From assembly GCF_002252505.1 (NCBI RefSeq), contig NZ_NNRL01000157.1, forward strand, positions 310,001 through 374,000: 64,000 bases of DNA, in the 5' to 3' direction. The position numbers were made by a program, and so were the translations under genes. The number at the start of each line of letters is the position of its first letter. Positions within the stretch are counted from its first letter, which is position 1. Source of the DNA: Brucella grignonensis (GTDB lineage Bacteria > Pseudomonadota > Alphaproteobacteria > Rhizobiales > Rhizobiaceae). Positions 52,906 through 62,193 of this stretch are shown here, one piece after another. The notes under the pieces are model-generated. The model saw only the letters and a program-made list of their open reading frames with translations, made no database searches and was not told where the DNA came from.

Positions 52906-54438
52906 ATGAACACCGCTGTTAAAAAACTCGACGTGAAAAAAGAAGCCGCTGATCTGCTTTCAAAGCTTGGCGTTGACGCAGCCATTTACACGTCGGGCGA
53001 CCTCGCTGGCTTCAGCCCGGTCTCCGGTGAACAGATCGCTTCGATCAAGACTCACAGCAAAGAAGATGCCGTCAAGATCATCGACAAGGCTGACGAAGCT
53101 TTCCGCGCTTGGCGCACTGTTCCAGCTCCAAAGCGTGGCGAACTGATCCGCCTTCTGGGTGAAGAGCTCCGCGCTTCCAAGGAAGATCTCGGCCGTCTCG
53201 TTTCGCTCGAAGCTGGCAAGATTCCTTCGGAAGGCCTCGGCGAAGTTCAGGAAATGATCGACATCTGCGATTTCGCAGTCGGTCTGTCGCGTCAGCTCTA
53301 CGGTCTCACCATCGCAACCGAGCGCGCCGGCCATCGCATGATGGAAACCTGGCATCCGCTCGGCGTTGTTGGCGTTATCTCGGCCTTCAACTTCCCTGTC
53401 GCTGTCTGGGCATGGAACTCCGCTCTCGCTATCGTTTGCGGTAACTCGGTTGTCTGGAAGCCATCGGAAAAGACCCTGCTCACCGCTATTGCATGTGACG
53501 CGATCCTGAAGCGCGCCATCAAGCGTTTTGGCGATGCTCCAGAAGGTCTGGCTGAAGTCGTACTCGGCGACCGTACTGTTGGTGAAGTTCTCGTTGACAG
53601 CCCGAAGGTTCCTGTTCTTTCGGCAACCGGTTCGACCCGCATGGGCCGCGAAGTTGGTCCACGTCTTGCAAAGCGTTTTGCGCGTGCAATCCTCGAACTC
53701 GGCGGCAACAATGCCGGTATCGTCTGCCCATCAGCCGATCTCGACATGGCACTGCGCGCAATCGCTTTCGGTGCAATGGGCACCGCTGGTCAGCGTTGCA
53801 CCACGCTCCGTCGTCTGTTCGTGCATGAAAGCGTTTACGACGCTCTCGTTCCACGTCTGCAGAAGGCATATGCCAGCGTTACCGTTGGTTCGCCGCTCGA
53901 AACCACAGCTCTGGTTGGTCCATTGATCGACAAGGTAGCTTTCGACAACATGCAGAAGGCACTCAAGGAAGCAGCCGCTCACGGCGGTAAGGTACAGGGC
54001 GGCGAACGCGTCGAAGCTGGCCATGAAAATGCTTACTACGTGCGTCCCGCAATCGTTGAAATGCCAAAGCAGCAGGGTCCGGTTCTCGAAGAAACCTTCG
54101 CACCGATCCTTTACGTCATGAAGTATTCCGACTTCGACGACGTGCTGGCGAGCCACAACGAAGTTGGCGCAGGCCTGTCCTCGTCGATCTTCACGCTCAA
54201 CCTGCAGGAAGCAGAGCGCTTCCTTTCGGTTGAAGGTTCGGATTGCGGTATTGCTAACGTCAATATCGGTACTTCCGGTGCTGAAATCGGCGGCGCATTC
54301 GGCGGCGAAAAGGAAACTGGTGGCGGCCGTGAATCGGGCTCAGATGCGTGGAAGGGCTATATGCGCCGCGCAACCAACACCATCAACTACTCGAAGGCTC
54401 TGCCGCTCGCACAGGGCGTTTCCTTCGACATCGACTAA
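52906..54438 (+). CDS. amaB: ALDH7-type L-aminoadipate-semialdehyde (piperideine-6-carboxylate) dehydrogenase
   Basis: A 510-residue aldehyde dehydrogenase. The catalytic Cys298 is in GQRCTTLRRLF and the general base Glu264 in ARAILELGGNNAGI. The NAD-binding motif VWKPSEKT and the FNFPVAVWAWN block are also present. The sequence around GSDCGIANVNIGTSGAEIGGAFGGEKETGGG (a family-typical run) marks the ALDH7 / AmaB branch, which oxidises alpha-aminoadipate semialdehyde in lysine degradation. AAGAGGA precedes the ATG. It follows hglS across a repeat and ends at a terminator. Confidence 0.9.
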   Translation: MNTAVKKLDVKKEAADLLSKLGVDAAIYTSGDLAGFSPVSGEQIASIKTHSKEDAVKIIDKADEAFRAWRTVPAPKRGELIRLLGEELRASKEDLGRLVSLEAGKIPSEGLGEVQEMIDICDFAVGLSRQLYGLTIATERAGHRMMETWHPLGVVGVISAFNFPVAVWAWNSALAIVCGNSVVWKPSEKTLLTAIACDAILKRAIKRFGDAPEGLAEVVLGDRTVGEVLVDSPKVPVLSATGSTRMGREVGPRLAKRFARAILELGGNNAGIVCPSADLDMALRAIAFGAMGTAGQRCTTLRRLFVHESVYDALVPRLQKAYASVTVGSPLETTALVGPLIDKVAFDNMQKALKEAAAHGGKVQGGERVEAGHENAYYVRPAIVEMPKQQGPVLEETFAPILYVMKYSDFDDVLASHNEVGAGLSSSIFTLNLQEAERFLSVEGSDCGIANVNIGTSGAEIGGAFGGEKETGGGRESGSDAWKGYMRRATNTINYSKALPLAQGVSFDID

Positions 54439-54460
54439 TCGGTCTGATTTCAGATCAAAA

Positions 54461-54489
54461 GAAAACCCCGCTTTTCAGTGGGGTTTTTT
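54461..54489 (+). terminator. Terminator of the amaB gene
   Basis: AAAACCCCGC pairs with GTGGGGTTTT, followed by TTATTGG. It lies 22 bp past the stop. Confidence 0.88.
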
Positions 54490-54570
54490 ATTGGCTTAAA
54501 CTTTGAATTGGCACAACGCATCGACCGATGCTTCACTAAGCCATGCGATTAGCGAGATTGTGGTTATGGC

Positions 54571-54670
54571 GTGCCGAAAATCGTGGCTTTTGAGAACCGG
54601 CGCGCAGCGTACTTAAGTACGTGAGCACCGGAAGCGCAAAAAGACGCGATTTGCAGGCCGTCAGAGCGGC
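54571..54670. repeat. Second repeat family, copy B (about 100 bp)
   Basis: Blocks GCCGAAAATCGTGGCTTTTG, AGAACCGGCGCGCAG, the palindrome CGTACTTAAGTACG (54608-54621), GAGCACCGGAAGCGC and ATTTGCAGGCCG correspond in order to copy A at 40533-40653. It also lies next to the stop of a minus-strand gene (purU) facing a plus-strand gene. Confidence 0.75.
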
Positions 54671-54674
54671 AATA

Positions 54675-55559
54675 TCACCCCATACGTTCGGAAGCGAAGG
54701 AACCGGGAGAGGCCGGGAATACGACGGTACGATTGCCGTTGAGGAATGAACGGTGATGAATATGCGCGTGAACGGCGCGTGCCAGAACCTGCGCTTCAAC
54801 ATCACGGCCAATCGACACATAATCGGCGGCACTCTGCGCGTGCGTGATACGGGCGACATCCTGCTCGATGATCGGACCTTCATCAAGATCGGCGGTTACA
54901 TAATGCGCCGTAGCACCAATCAGCTTCACACCACGCTCATAGGCCTGCTTGTAAGGGTTTGCACCCTTGAAGGACGGCAGGAAAGAGTGGTGGATGTTGA
55001 TGATCTTGCCCGACATCTTCTGGCAAAGCTGATCGGACAGAACCTGCATATAGCGTGCAAGAACCACCAGTTCGGTGCCGGTATTATCGATGATATCCAG
55101 AAGACGTTGTTCGGCTTCCGGCTTATTGGCCTTGGTGACAGCCACATGATGGAACGGAATGTCGTGATTGACGACGACCTTCTGATAATCGAAGTGGTTC
55201 GACACGACACCAACAATATCGATTGGCAGGGCGCCGATTTTCCAGCGATAGAGAAGATCGTTCAGGCAGTGGCCAAACCGCGACACCATCAACAATGTCT
55301 TCGTGCGATGGGCATTGTCGTGGAATTCAAATTCCATCTCGAACGGTGCTGCGACTGGCACAAAGCCATCACGCAAGACATCAAGCGCCACACCGTCTTC
55401 GGAAATGAAGCTGACACGCATGAAGAAGCGACCGGTGTCCAGATCGTCGAACTGGGCGCTGTCGATGATATTGCACCCTTTGCCCGCAAGATAACCCGAG
55501 ATGGCGGCAACAATACCGCGAGTGGATTTACAGGTGACGGTCAGGACAAAGTTATGCAT
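54675..55559 (-). CDS. purU: Formyltetrahydrofolate deformylase
   Basis: A 294-residue enzyme releasing formate from 10-formyl-THF to balance one-carbon pools. An N-terminal ACT domain (residues 1-85: VLTVTCKSTRGIVAAISGYLAGKGCNI) senses glycine/methionine in E. coli PurU. The C-terminal formyltransferase domain has VVSNHFDYQKV, NIHHSFLPSFKGANPYKQAYE (with the catalytic His) and GATAHYVTADLDEGPIIEQD. It stands alone. Confidence 0.94.
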   Translation of the reverse strand: MHNFVLTVTCKSTRGIVAAISGYLAGKGCNIIDSAQFDDLDTGRFFMRVSFISEDGVALDVLRDGFVPVAAPFEMEFEFHDNAHRTKTLLMVSRFGHCLNDLLYRWKIGALPIDIVGVVSNHFDYQKVVVNHDIPFHHVAVTKANKPEAEQRLLDIIDNTGTELVVLARYMQVLSDQLCQKMSGKIINIHHSFLPSFKGANPYKQAYERGVKLIGATAHYVTADLDEGPIIEQDVARITHAQSAADYVSIGRDVEAQVLARAVHAHIHHRSFLNGNRTVVFPASPGSFASERMG

Positions 55560-55697
55560 AGGAGTTCCTCTATTACGCCGGCACGACTACATCGTCATTT
55601 CTACTGCACGATGCAGCGCCAACCATGCCAGAATGCGTAATGCACTGACCGGATTGCGCTATCAAGTCGATAATGCGTGAAGAGTAAATTTGTGGGT

Positions 55698-55796
55698 TAG
55701 AGCATTTCGGATTTGGATTGAAAACTCGAAATGCTCTAACATTTTTTTACGCGCATCGTGTTCCGAAAACCGGTTCCCACTTTTCGGGATGCGCTT
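55698..55796. repeat. RIME/Bru-RS-type palindromic repeat, copy 7
   Basis: TAGAGCATTTCGGATTTGG begins a hairpin with CGAAATGCTCTAAC, followed by CGTGTTCCGAAAACCGG and the CACTTTTCGGGATGCGC half. It lies between purU and the SIS-domain gene and ends about 6 bp before the stop of the latter. Confidence 0.8.
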
Positions 55797-55802
55797 CATT
55801 CG

Positions 55803-56834
55803 TCAAACCGTCGACGTTACCTTGTTCAAATGACGTGGCTTATCAGGATCATATCCCTTGCGGCGCGTCACCGTCTCGATGATCCGATAATAGTTGATGA
55901 GCGAAACCAGCGGGTCGAGATGACCGTTACCGGTGCTGACAGACGGCACCCGATGGCCCAGCACTGCGGCATCCCCAAACGAAACAAGGTTTGCGCCAAA
56001 TGATCCAAGCCTGTTAAGCGCCTGAATACTTGTTTCAAGCGCCTCATCCTGCGGTATGAACGACAGAATTGGGAAGCCGGTTTCCACCAGCCGCATCGGT
56101 CCATGCATCAGCTCGGCAAGCGAGAACGCTTCCGCATGAATATTCGCAGTTTCTTTGGCCTTGAGTGCAGCTTCAAGCGAAATGGCATAGGCCGTGCCAC
56201 GTCCGCCCGTGAACAGCGACTTTGCCTCGACCAACAGATCTTCCACCACCTCACGGCCTTCCGGCCTTGTTGCAGCCAGCGCTTCTGGCAAGCGGCTCAA
56301 ACCATCTTTCAGCCGGACGTCGTTGCTGGCGGCAGCCACCACGCCTGAAAGCGCTGCGACTGATGCAATGAAGGACTTGGTGGCGGCAACACTTTTCTCT
56401 TCGCCTGCATGAAGGGCGAGCACAATGTCGGCACCCTTCGCAAGCGGACTATCGGTCACGTTAACAACGGCAACTGTCGTTGCCCCACCACGTTTTGCTG
56501 CATCCTGCACCGCGATAATGTCCGGGCTTGCACCCGATTGCGACACGGTGAAATGCAGGCCACCTTTCAGTTTCAGCTCTGCGCCATAAACGGAAGCCAC
56601 CGATGGACCGACAGAGGCAACCGGAATGCCCGTAGCAATCTCCATCAGATATTTGAAGAAGGTGGCAGCATGATCGGACGAACCACGTGCAGCCGTCGTT
56701 ATGACACTCGGCGCAGCCTTTTCAAACTGCCGTCCGATTTCAGCAAATGTCCCGACTTCTGCTGCAAGAAGTTTCGCCACAACAGACGGTGACTGTTCGG
56801 TTTCTTGCAGCATAAGCGATGGAGCATTTTGCAT
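55803..56834 (-). CDS. SIS-domain aminosugar-phosphate isomerase/deaminase (GlmS-like, NagB-II type)
   Basis: A 343-residue protein with two SIS domains and no N-terminal glutaminase, which fits NagB-II/AgaS-type glucosamine-6-phosphate deaminases. The first domain has ARGSSDHAATFFKYLMEI and SQSGASPDIIAVQDAAK; the second has GRGTAYAISLEAALKAKETANIHAEAF (as in GlmS). The ligand is likely glucosamine-6-phosphate or a similar sugar. No nagA or transporter gene is adjacent. It ends in a palindromic repeat region. Confidence 0.8.
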   Translation of the reverse strand: MQNAPSLMLQETEQSPSVVAKLLAAEVGTFAEIGRQFEKAAPSVITTAARGSSDHAATFFKYLMEIATGIPVASVGPSVASVYGAELKLKGGLHFTVSQSGASPDIIAVQDAAKRGGATTVAVVNVTDSPLAKGADIVLALHAGEEKSVAATKSFIASVAALSGVVAAASNDVRLKDGLSRLPEALAATRPEGREVVEDLLVEAKSLFTGGRGTAYAISLEAALKAKETANIHAEAFSLAELMHGPMRLVETGFPILSFIPQDEALETSIQALNRLGSFGANLVSFGDAAVLGHRVPSVSTGNGHLDPLVSLINYYRIIETVTRRKGYDPDKPRHLNKVTSTV

Positions 56835-56851
56835 GATCGTTCTCCGAAACC

Positions 56852-56887
56852 AAAAAGGAAGGCCCGCTTTGTGCGGGCCTTCTTCTT
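56852..56887 (-). terminator. Terminator of the RND efflux operon
   Basis: On the minus strand AAGGCCCGC pairs with GCGGGCCTT, followed by CCTTTTTGG. It overlaps the RND stop region and lies before the SIS-domain gene. Confidence 0.8.
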
Positions 56888-56888
56888 A

Positions 56889-59800
56889 TCAGTGTTGTGG
56901 CTGTGGCTCCACGGCTGTTTCGCTCTTTTCAGCAGCTGGTTCCTTAATACGGAACCAGGCCACGTAAAGTGCTGGCAAGAACAGCAAAGTGATACCCGTA
57001 CCGGCAATGATGCCACCCATCATGGCATAGGCCATCGGCCCCCAGAACACTTCACGCGCAATGGGGATCAGCGCCAGACTTGCAGCTGCAGCCGTCAATG
57101 CAATCGGCCGCATACGATGTTGACTTGCCTGAACAACCGCATCCCACGGATGCATACCCTCAGTGATATGCTCTTCGACCTGCACGATCAAAATGACCGA
57201 GTTACGGATAAGAATACCGATCAGCGCCAGCACCCCGAGGATTGCCACGAAGCCGAGCGGTTTGCCACTCGGGAGCAGTGCCGCGACCACGCCGATCAGT
57301 CCCAAAGGTGCCACGGCAACCACGAGGAACAGCCGCTGGAAGCTCTGCAATTGCAGCATCAACACTGTTGCCATGACAAACAGCATCAATGGCACGACGG
57401 CTGCAATCGGCCCCTGACTCTTGCCGCTTTCTTCGACGGTGCCAGCCGTGGCAATGGAATAACCTGCGGGAAGCTTGTCGACGAACGCTTTTACCGAAGG
57501 CTCAAGCTCCTTGACGATCGTGTCGGGCATCGTCTTATCAACAATACCGGCTGCAACCGTAATGGTTGGAATGCGGGAACGGCGATAGACGACCGGCTGT
57601 TCCAGCTCGTAGCGGAAATTGGCAATCGCTGCGAGCGGTACGGAACTGCCGTTGCCAGTTGCAATCTGAAGGCTTTGCAACGTGTCGATGGAATCCCGCT
57701 CATGCTTCTGTGCTCGCACGATCACATCGATCAGATAGATCGAATCCCGAACCTGCGTGATACTGATCCCGCCGACCACTCCATTCAGCGTCGTCGCAAT
57801 ATCCTTGGATGAAATACCAAGCTTACGCGCCTTATCCTGCATCACATCCACACGGATAACACGTCCCGGTTCATTCCAGTTATAGTTGACGACACCAAGT
57901 CGCTTGTCCGCGCTCATGATGCCTGCAAAGTCCTGCGCAATACCGCGCAGCTTCTGAATGTCTGGGCCAGAGATACGATACTGAACCGGACGCCCGACCG
58001 GCGGTCCAAGTTCGAGGAACTTCACATAAACGTCCGTGCCGACATAATCCTTGCGGAAGACATCATTGAATTTGGCTTTCAGGCGATCGCGCGCTTCCAC
58101 ATCCTTGGCCACCACGACCATCTGTCCGAAATACGGATTGGCTGGCTGCACATCGAAAGACAGAATGAAACGGATCGCGCTCTGGCCGACATAGGTGCTC
58201 CAATGCTCGATATCAGGATTGTCCTTGAGCATCGTCTGCTCAAAACGCTCCATCTGTGCCTTCGTATCGGCGATGGAACTGTTTTGCGGCAGGGTCCAGT
58301 CGATCACCAGTTCCGGACGGTCGGACTGAGGGAAAAACTGTCGTTCAATCAACCCCATACCGAAAACCGAGACCACAAACAGAGCGATTGTCGTGACAAT
58401 CGTAATCCATTTGTGCCGCATCGCAAGAAGCAGCGTTCTCGAAAATGCCTGAAAAAAACGACCGCGCTTTTCCTCATGATGCTTCATTTTCTTAGGAAGC
58501 ACCGTCACGCCGAGGAGTGGTGCAAACAACACGGCCACGATCCACGAAACAATCAGCGAAACTGCAATCACGACAAAAAGCGTGAATGTATATTCGCCGG
58601 CCTGACTCGAGTTCAGTCCAATCGGAATGAAACCAGCAATCGTTACAAGCGTACCCGTCAACATCGGAAAGGCAGTGTGCGAATAAACATAGGTCGCGGC
58701 CTTATTGATGGGGTCGCCATGCTCCAGTCGGGCTACCATCATTTCAACCGCAATCATCGCATCATCCACCAGAAGCCCCAGCGAGATGATCAGTGCGCCG
58801 AGAGACACACGTTGCAGCGAAATATCCATGAGTGACATGGCGAGGAAGGTGATTGCCAGCACCAGCGGGATAGACAGCGACACCACGAAGCCTGCACGCA
58901 AACCAAGACTGATGAAACTCACGGCCAGAACGATCACAACCGCTTCAAAGAGTGCCTTTGTGAAGCCTGAGACCGCGTCCTGAACGACTTCAGGCTGGTC
59001 CGCCACTTTCGATACATTAATACCGATCGGCAGTTCCGCTTTCACCTGTTGCATCATTGCGTCCAGCTTCTCGCCGAACTCAAGCAGGTTACCGTTAGGT
59101 TTCATACCGATGCCAAGACCAATCGCATCATGGCCATTGACCCGGAAAATCGATGATGGTGGATCAACATATCCGCGCGTGATTGTTGCGACATCAGACA
59201 GGCGGAAGAAGCGATCATTCACACGAAGGTTGACCGCACGAAGATCGGCTTCCGAGTTGAACTGACCGCTTACGCGAACGCTGATCCGCTCCGGTCCGGC
59301 CTGCACGACACCCGAAGGGGTGATCGCATTCTGATCCTGAAGTGCTTTGAGGATTGCCTGCTGATCGAGACCGAGAGCAGCGACCTGTCGCGTCGAGAAT
59401 TCGAGATAGATTGCCTCATCCTGCGCGCCGATGAGTTCAACCTTACCGGCATTGGGAATGGTCAGAATTTTAGTACGCACATCTTCGGCATAATCTCGCA
59501 ACTGCCGCATCGATAAGCCATCGGCGGTAAACGCGAAGATATTGCCGAACACATCGCCGAACTTGTCGTTGTAATACGGGCCATAAACGCCGTCCGGCAG
59601 GTTCGGCTTGATGTCGTCAAGCATATGACGAACTTCGGACCAGGCCTTTGTGACCTGCTCTTTGCGAACCGTATCTTTCAGAAACACAAAGACGACCGAC
59701 TTGCCAGCCGTAGTAACGCTGCGCGTATAATCGAGCGTATCGAGCTCTTCGAGTTTCTTCTCTATGCGGTCCGTAACCTGGTTGATGGTTTCATCGATGG

Positions 59801-59975
59801 ACGCGCCGGGCCAATTGGCCTGCACCACCATGGTTTTCACCGTGAATTCAGGGTCTTCAGCACGGCCAAGATCGAGATAGGACACCAGTCCCGCGACCAG
59901 AAAGACAAGCATGAAATACCAGACAAGCGACCGGTGGTTCAAAGCCCAATCAGAGAGATTGAAACCTTTTTTCAT
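56889..59975 (-). CDS. RND efflux pump inner-membrane transporter (TriC-like)
   Basis: A 1028-residue transporter of the HAE-1/AcrB-like family with twelve helices and two large periplasmic loops. The N-terminus MKKGFNLSDWALNHRSLVWY and YLDLGRAEDPEFTVKTMVVQ belong to the RAEDPEF-type RND pumps such as TriC. Helix 4 has the proton-relay pair in LGLLVDDAMIAVEMM. The start ATG overlaps the adaptor stop (ATGA), so the three genes are translationally coupled. A TolC-type outer membrane partner is not in the window. Confidence 0.92.
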   Translation of the reverse strand: MKKGFNLSDWALNHRSLVWYFMLVFLVAGLVSYLDLGRAEDPEFTVKTMVVQANWPGASIDETINQVTDRIEKKLEELDTLDYTRSVTTAGKSVVFVFLKDTVRKEQVTKAWSEVRHMLDDIKPNLPDGVYGPYYNDKFGDVFGNIFAFTADGLSMRQLRDYAEDVRTKILTIPNAGKVELIGAQDEAIYLEFSTRQVAALGLDQQAILKALQDQNAITPSGVVQAGPERISVRVSGQFNSEADLRAVNLRVNDRFFRLSDVATITRGYVDPPSSIFRVNGHDAIGLGIGMKPNGNLLEFGEKLDAMMQQVKAELPIGINVSKVADQPEVVQDAVSGFTKALFEAVVIVLAVSFISLGLRAGFVVSLSIPLVLAITFLAMSLMDISLQRVSLGALIISLGLLVDDAMIAVEMMVARLEHGDPINKAATYVYSHTAFPMLTGTLVTIAGFIPIGLNSSQAGEYTFTLFVVIAVSLIVSWIVAVLFAPLLGVTVLPKKMKHHEEKRGRFFQAFSRTLLLAMRHKWITIVTTIALFVVSVFGMGLIERQFFPQSDRPELVIDWTLPQNSSIADTKAQMERFEQTMLKDNPDIEHWSTYVGQSAIRFILSFDVQPANPYFGQMVVVAKDVEARDRLKAKFNDVFRKDYVGTDVYVKFLELGPPVGRPVQYRISGPDIQKLRGIAQDFAGIMSADKRLGVVNYNWNEPGRVIRVDVMQDKARKLGISSKDIATTLNGVVGGISITQVRDSIYLIDVIVRAQKHERDSIDTLQSLQIATGNGSSVPLAAIANFRYELEQPVVYRRSRIPTITVAAGIVDKTMPDTIVKELEPSVKAFVDKLPAGYSIATAGTVEESGKSQGPIAAVVPLMLFVMATVLMLQLQSFQRLFLVVAVAPLGLIGVVAALLPSGKPLGFVAILGVLALIGILIRNSVILIVQVEEHITEGMHPWDAVVQASQHRMRPIALTAAAASLALIPIAREVFWGPMAYAMMGGIIAGTGITLLFLPALYVAWFRIKEPAAEKSETAVEPQPQH

Positions 59976-61066
59976 AGGCTGCTTCCCTTCGCATCCAGAC
60001 GAACTTTTTGCCCCTGTTTGAGCTCGTTCACGCCGGCCGTTGCCACATAGCTGCCGACCTCGACATTATCTGCAACAAAACTATCGCTGCGGCGTTCAAC
60101 AACCTGAATGCCCTGGAGGCTTACGGTCTGTGTTTTGGGATCAATGACCCAGATTTCGGTCTTGCCGTCTTTTTCAAACAAAGCTTCTATCGGCAAAACC
60201 ACGTGATCTTTTTCCGCTGTTGCGAGTCCCGCCCTGATAGTCGCACCAAGCCTGAAACCCTCCGGCGGGTTCTCAAGTGCAATCCGAACACGTTGCGTAC
60301 GGGTCTGTGCATCCGACTGGGGCGCAACCTCGCGCACTGTGCCCTGTCCGGTCACCGCAGGATCAGCTTGCAGCTGCACATTAAACGGCGTTCCTGTCAC
60401 AAAATATTCGGTCATACTGTCGGGAATATCGAGAACAGCTTCACGAATGTCGGGCCTTGCGACCGTCATTACCGCCTGTCCTGCAGCCACCACCTGGCCA
60501 ACTTCAGCATTGGTTGCGGAAATGACGCCATCAAAATCCGGGCTCAAAACAGCATAGCCGCGCTGATCTTCAGCTTTGCGTAGCCCGGCCTGTGCCTTCT
60601 CAAGCCCCGCCTGAGCGCTGTCACGCGCCTGTTTTGCAGCATCATAATCTGCCTGCGAGATGTTGTTGCCTTTGAGCAGGATGCTCAGGCGCTCTTCACT
60701 GGCAGCGGCGTTGGCATATTGCGCCTCGGCGCTCGAAAGGTCAGCCTTTGCGGACTGCACCGAAAGATCAAGCGTGGATGGATCGAGCATCGCAACCATT
60801 TCGTCTTTCTTGACGAGATCACCGATGATTACCGGGCGCGCAATGATACGGCCAAGAACACGGAAGGCGAGGTCAGTAGAATATCGCGGTTCGATCGTAC
60901 CAGCGAAACTGGTTTGAATGGCGGGCCTGGGCGTTGCAATCGTGTAAAGCACAGGGCGAATTGGTTCAGCTTCAGATGAATGATCATCATCCTTGCCACA
61001 TGCCGCAAGTGTTACGAGCGAACCAGCAAGAGCCAGGCAGCTCAGGAGCTTCATGGTTGGCTTCAT
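59972..61066 (-). CDS. RND efflux adaptor lipoprotein, second of two (TriB-like)
   Basis: A 364-residue membrane-fusion protein. The lipobox is LVTLAAC-GK (Cys at about residue 23). The order is then a biotinyl-like strand, a long alpha-hairpin (SAKADLSSAEAQYANAAAS ... AKQARDSAQAGLEKAQAGLRK), the mirrored lipoyl half (GYAVLSPDFDGVISATNAEVGQVV) and a beta-barrel. Start and stop overlap the neighbouring genes by ATGA. With the next gene it makes two adaptors for one pump. Confidence 0.9.
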   Translation of the reverse strand: MKPTMKLLSCLALAGSLVTLAACGKDDDHSSEAEPIRPVLYTIATPRPAIQTSFAGTIEPRYSTDLAFRVLGRIIARPVIIGDLVKKDEMVAMLDPSTLDLSVQSAKADLSSAEAQYANAAASEERLSILLKGNNISQADYDAAKQARDSAQAGLEKAQAGLRKAEDQRGYAVLSPDFDGVISATNAEVGQVVAAGQAVMTVARPDIREAVLDIPDSMTEYFVTGTPFNVQLQADPAVTGQGTVREVAPQSDAQTRTQRVRIALENPPEGFRLGATIRAGLATAEKDHVVLPIEALFEKDGKTEIWVIDPKTQTVSLQGIQVVERRSDSFVADNVEVGSYVATAGVNELKQGQKVRLDAKGSSL

Positions 61067-62193
61067 TGTGCGCCGGCTCCTTCAAGGCCGTTAACAATCT
61101 CTGTTTGAGCACCTGAACGAAGCATTTGTGCGCCTTTTGTAACAATGAGCTCGCCAACACCCAAACCGGAAGCAACAATCACTCGTTCTTTTTCATAGGC
61201 CAAAACCTTGATCGGCACGAGGGTCGCAACTTGTGTGTCCTTCGCTACACGCCAGACAGCGGTGCGACCTGAATCGGAGGTCATGACACTCCAGGGCAAG
61301 ATGACAACCTGCCGATTTTCCATATGGACCGTGCCCGTTACAGTCGCGCCCAGCGCCATCTGTTCCGGCGTATTGGCGATGCCAACCTTCACCCGCACAG
61401 TACCGGTCTGTGCATCAACCACCGGCGAAATTTCCCTTATCTTGCCTTCCGCCTGAACTTTGTCATCCGACAGCAGGGCCAGGGTAAAGTCCATACCGAT
61501 CTTGGCATAGTTGACGAGTGTTTCCTGAACGTCGAAGATCGCATCACGGGGGCCGTCTTCGGCAATCGAAAACGCGGTTTGCGCGGCCTGTACCACCTGC
61601 CCGGTTTCAATATTGCGAGCTGTGAGAACACCAGAAACGGGGGCATGAAGTTCAGTGTAGGAAAGCTCGTCACGTGCATTGCCAAGCTGGCTTTCAGCAT
61701 TCATCAGCGTACTTTGGGCCGTGCGGTACACCTGCTCGGACTGATCGTATTGAGACCGCGTCGTAAATCCTTGCCCAAGCAAGGCTTCCTGGCGTTTGAA
61801 ACTGGCTTCAGCCTGTACAAGCTGGGCCTGCGCCGCGTCCTTGGACGCCAGCGCGACACGCATATTGGACTGCTGCTCGGCATTATCGATCCGCGCAAGG
61901 ACCGCACCTTTCTCAACGTGCTGGCCGATTTCGACCATACGTTCCACAACCTGTCCATTGACGCGGAAAGAAACATTGACCAGAGAGCGAGCGGCAATCG
62001 CCCCTGAGAGCGTGAGCTTTGGCTGATAGTCAATCAGCTTGCTCTCCGTTACAGCCACAGGAACGACGCCGCTATTTTCAGCATTTGCATGCAGCCCTGA
62101 AGCCAGGATCGCTGTCGTAACAACGAGAACGCCTGCAACCGCTCGAAGCACACTATGTGCCGCTTTCACAAAAGGATAAGGTTTTGTGGTCAT
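61063..62193 (-). CDS. RND efflux adaptor, first of two (TriA-like)
   Basis: A 376-residue membrane-fusion protein with an N-terminal signal peptide (VLVVTTAILASGLHANA, no lipobox). The lipoyl halves are VSFRVNGQVVERMVEIGQHV and LHAPVSGVLTARNIETGQVV, with an alpha-hairpin between them. The first ATG of a longer frame lies at 62274, but ATG 62193 gives a good signal peptide. The gene overlaps the second adaptor by ATGA. Two non-identical adaptors plus one pump is the TriABC layout. Confidence 0.9.
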   Translation of the reverse strand: MTTKPYPFVKAAHSVLRAVAGVLVVTTAILASGLHANAENSGVVPVAVTESKLIDYQPKLTLSGAIAARSLVNVSFRVNGQVVERMVEIGQHVEKGAVLARIDNAEQQSNMRVALASKDAAQAQLVQAEASFKRQEALLGQGFTTRSQYDQSEQVYRTAQSTLMNAESQLGNARDELSYTELHAPVSGVLTARNIETGQVVQAAQTAFSIAEDGPRDAIFDVQETLVNYAKIGMDFTLALLSDDKVQAEGKIREISPVVDAQTGTVRVKVGIANTPEQMALGATVTGTVHMENRQVVILPWSVMTSDSGRTAVWRVAKDTQVATLVPIKVLAYEKERVIVASGLGVGELIVTKGAQMLRSGAQTEIVNGLEGAGAQ

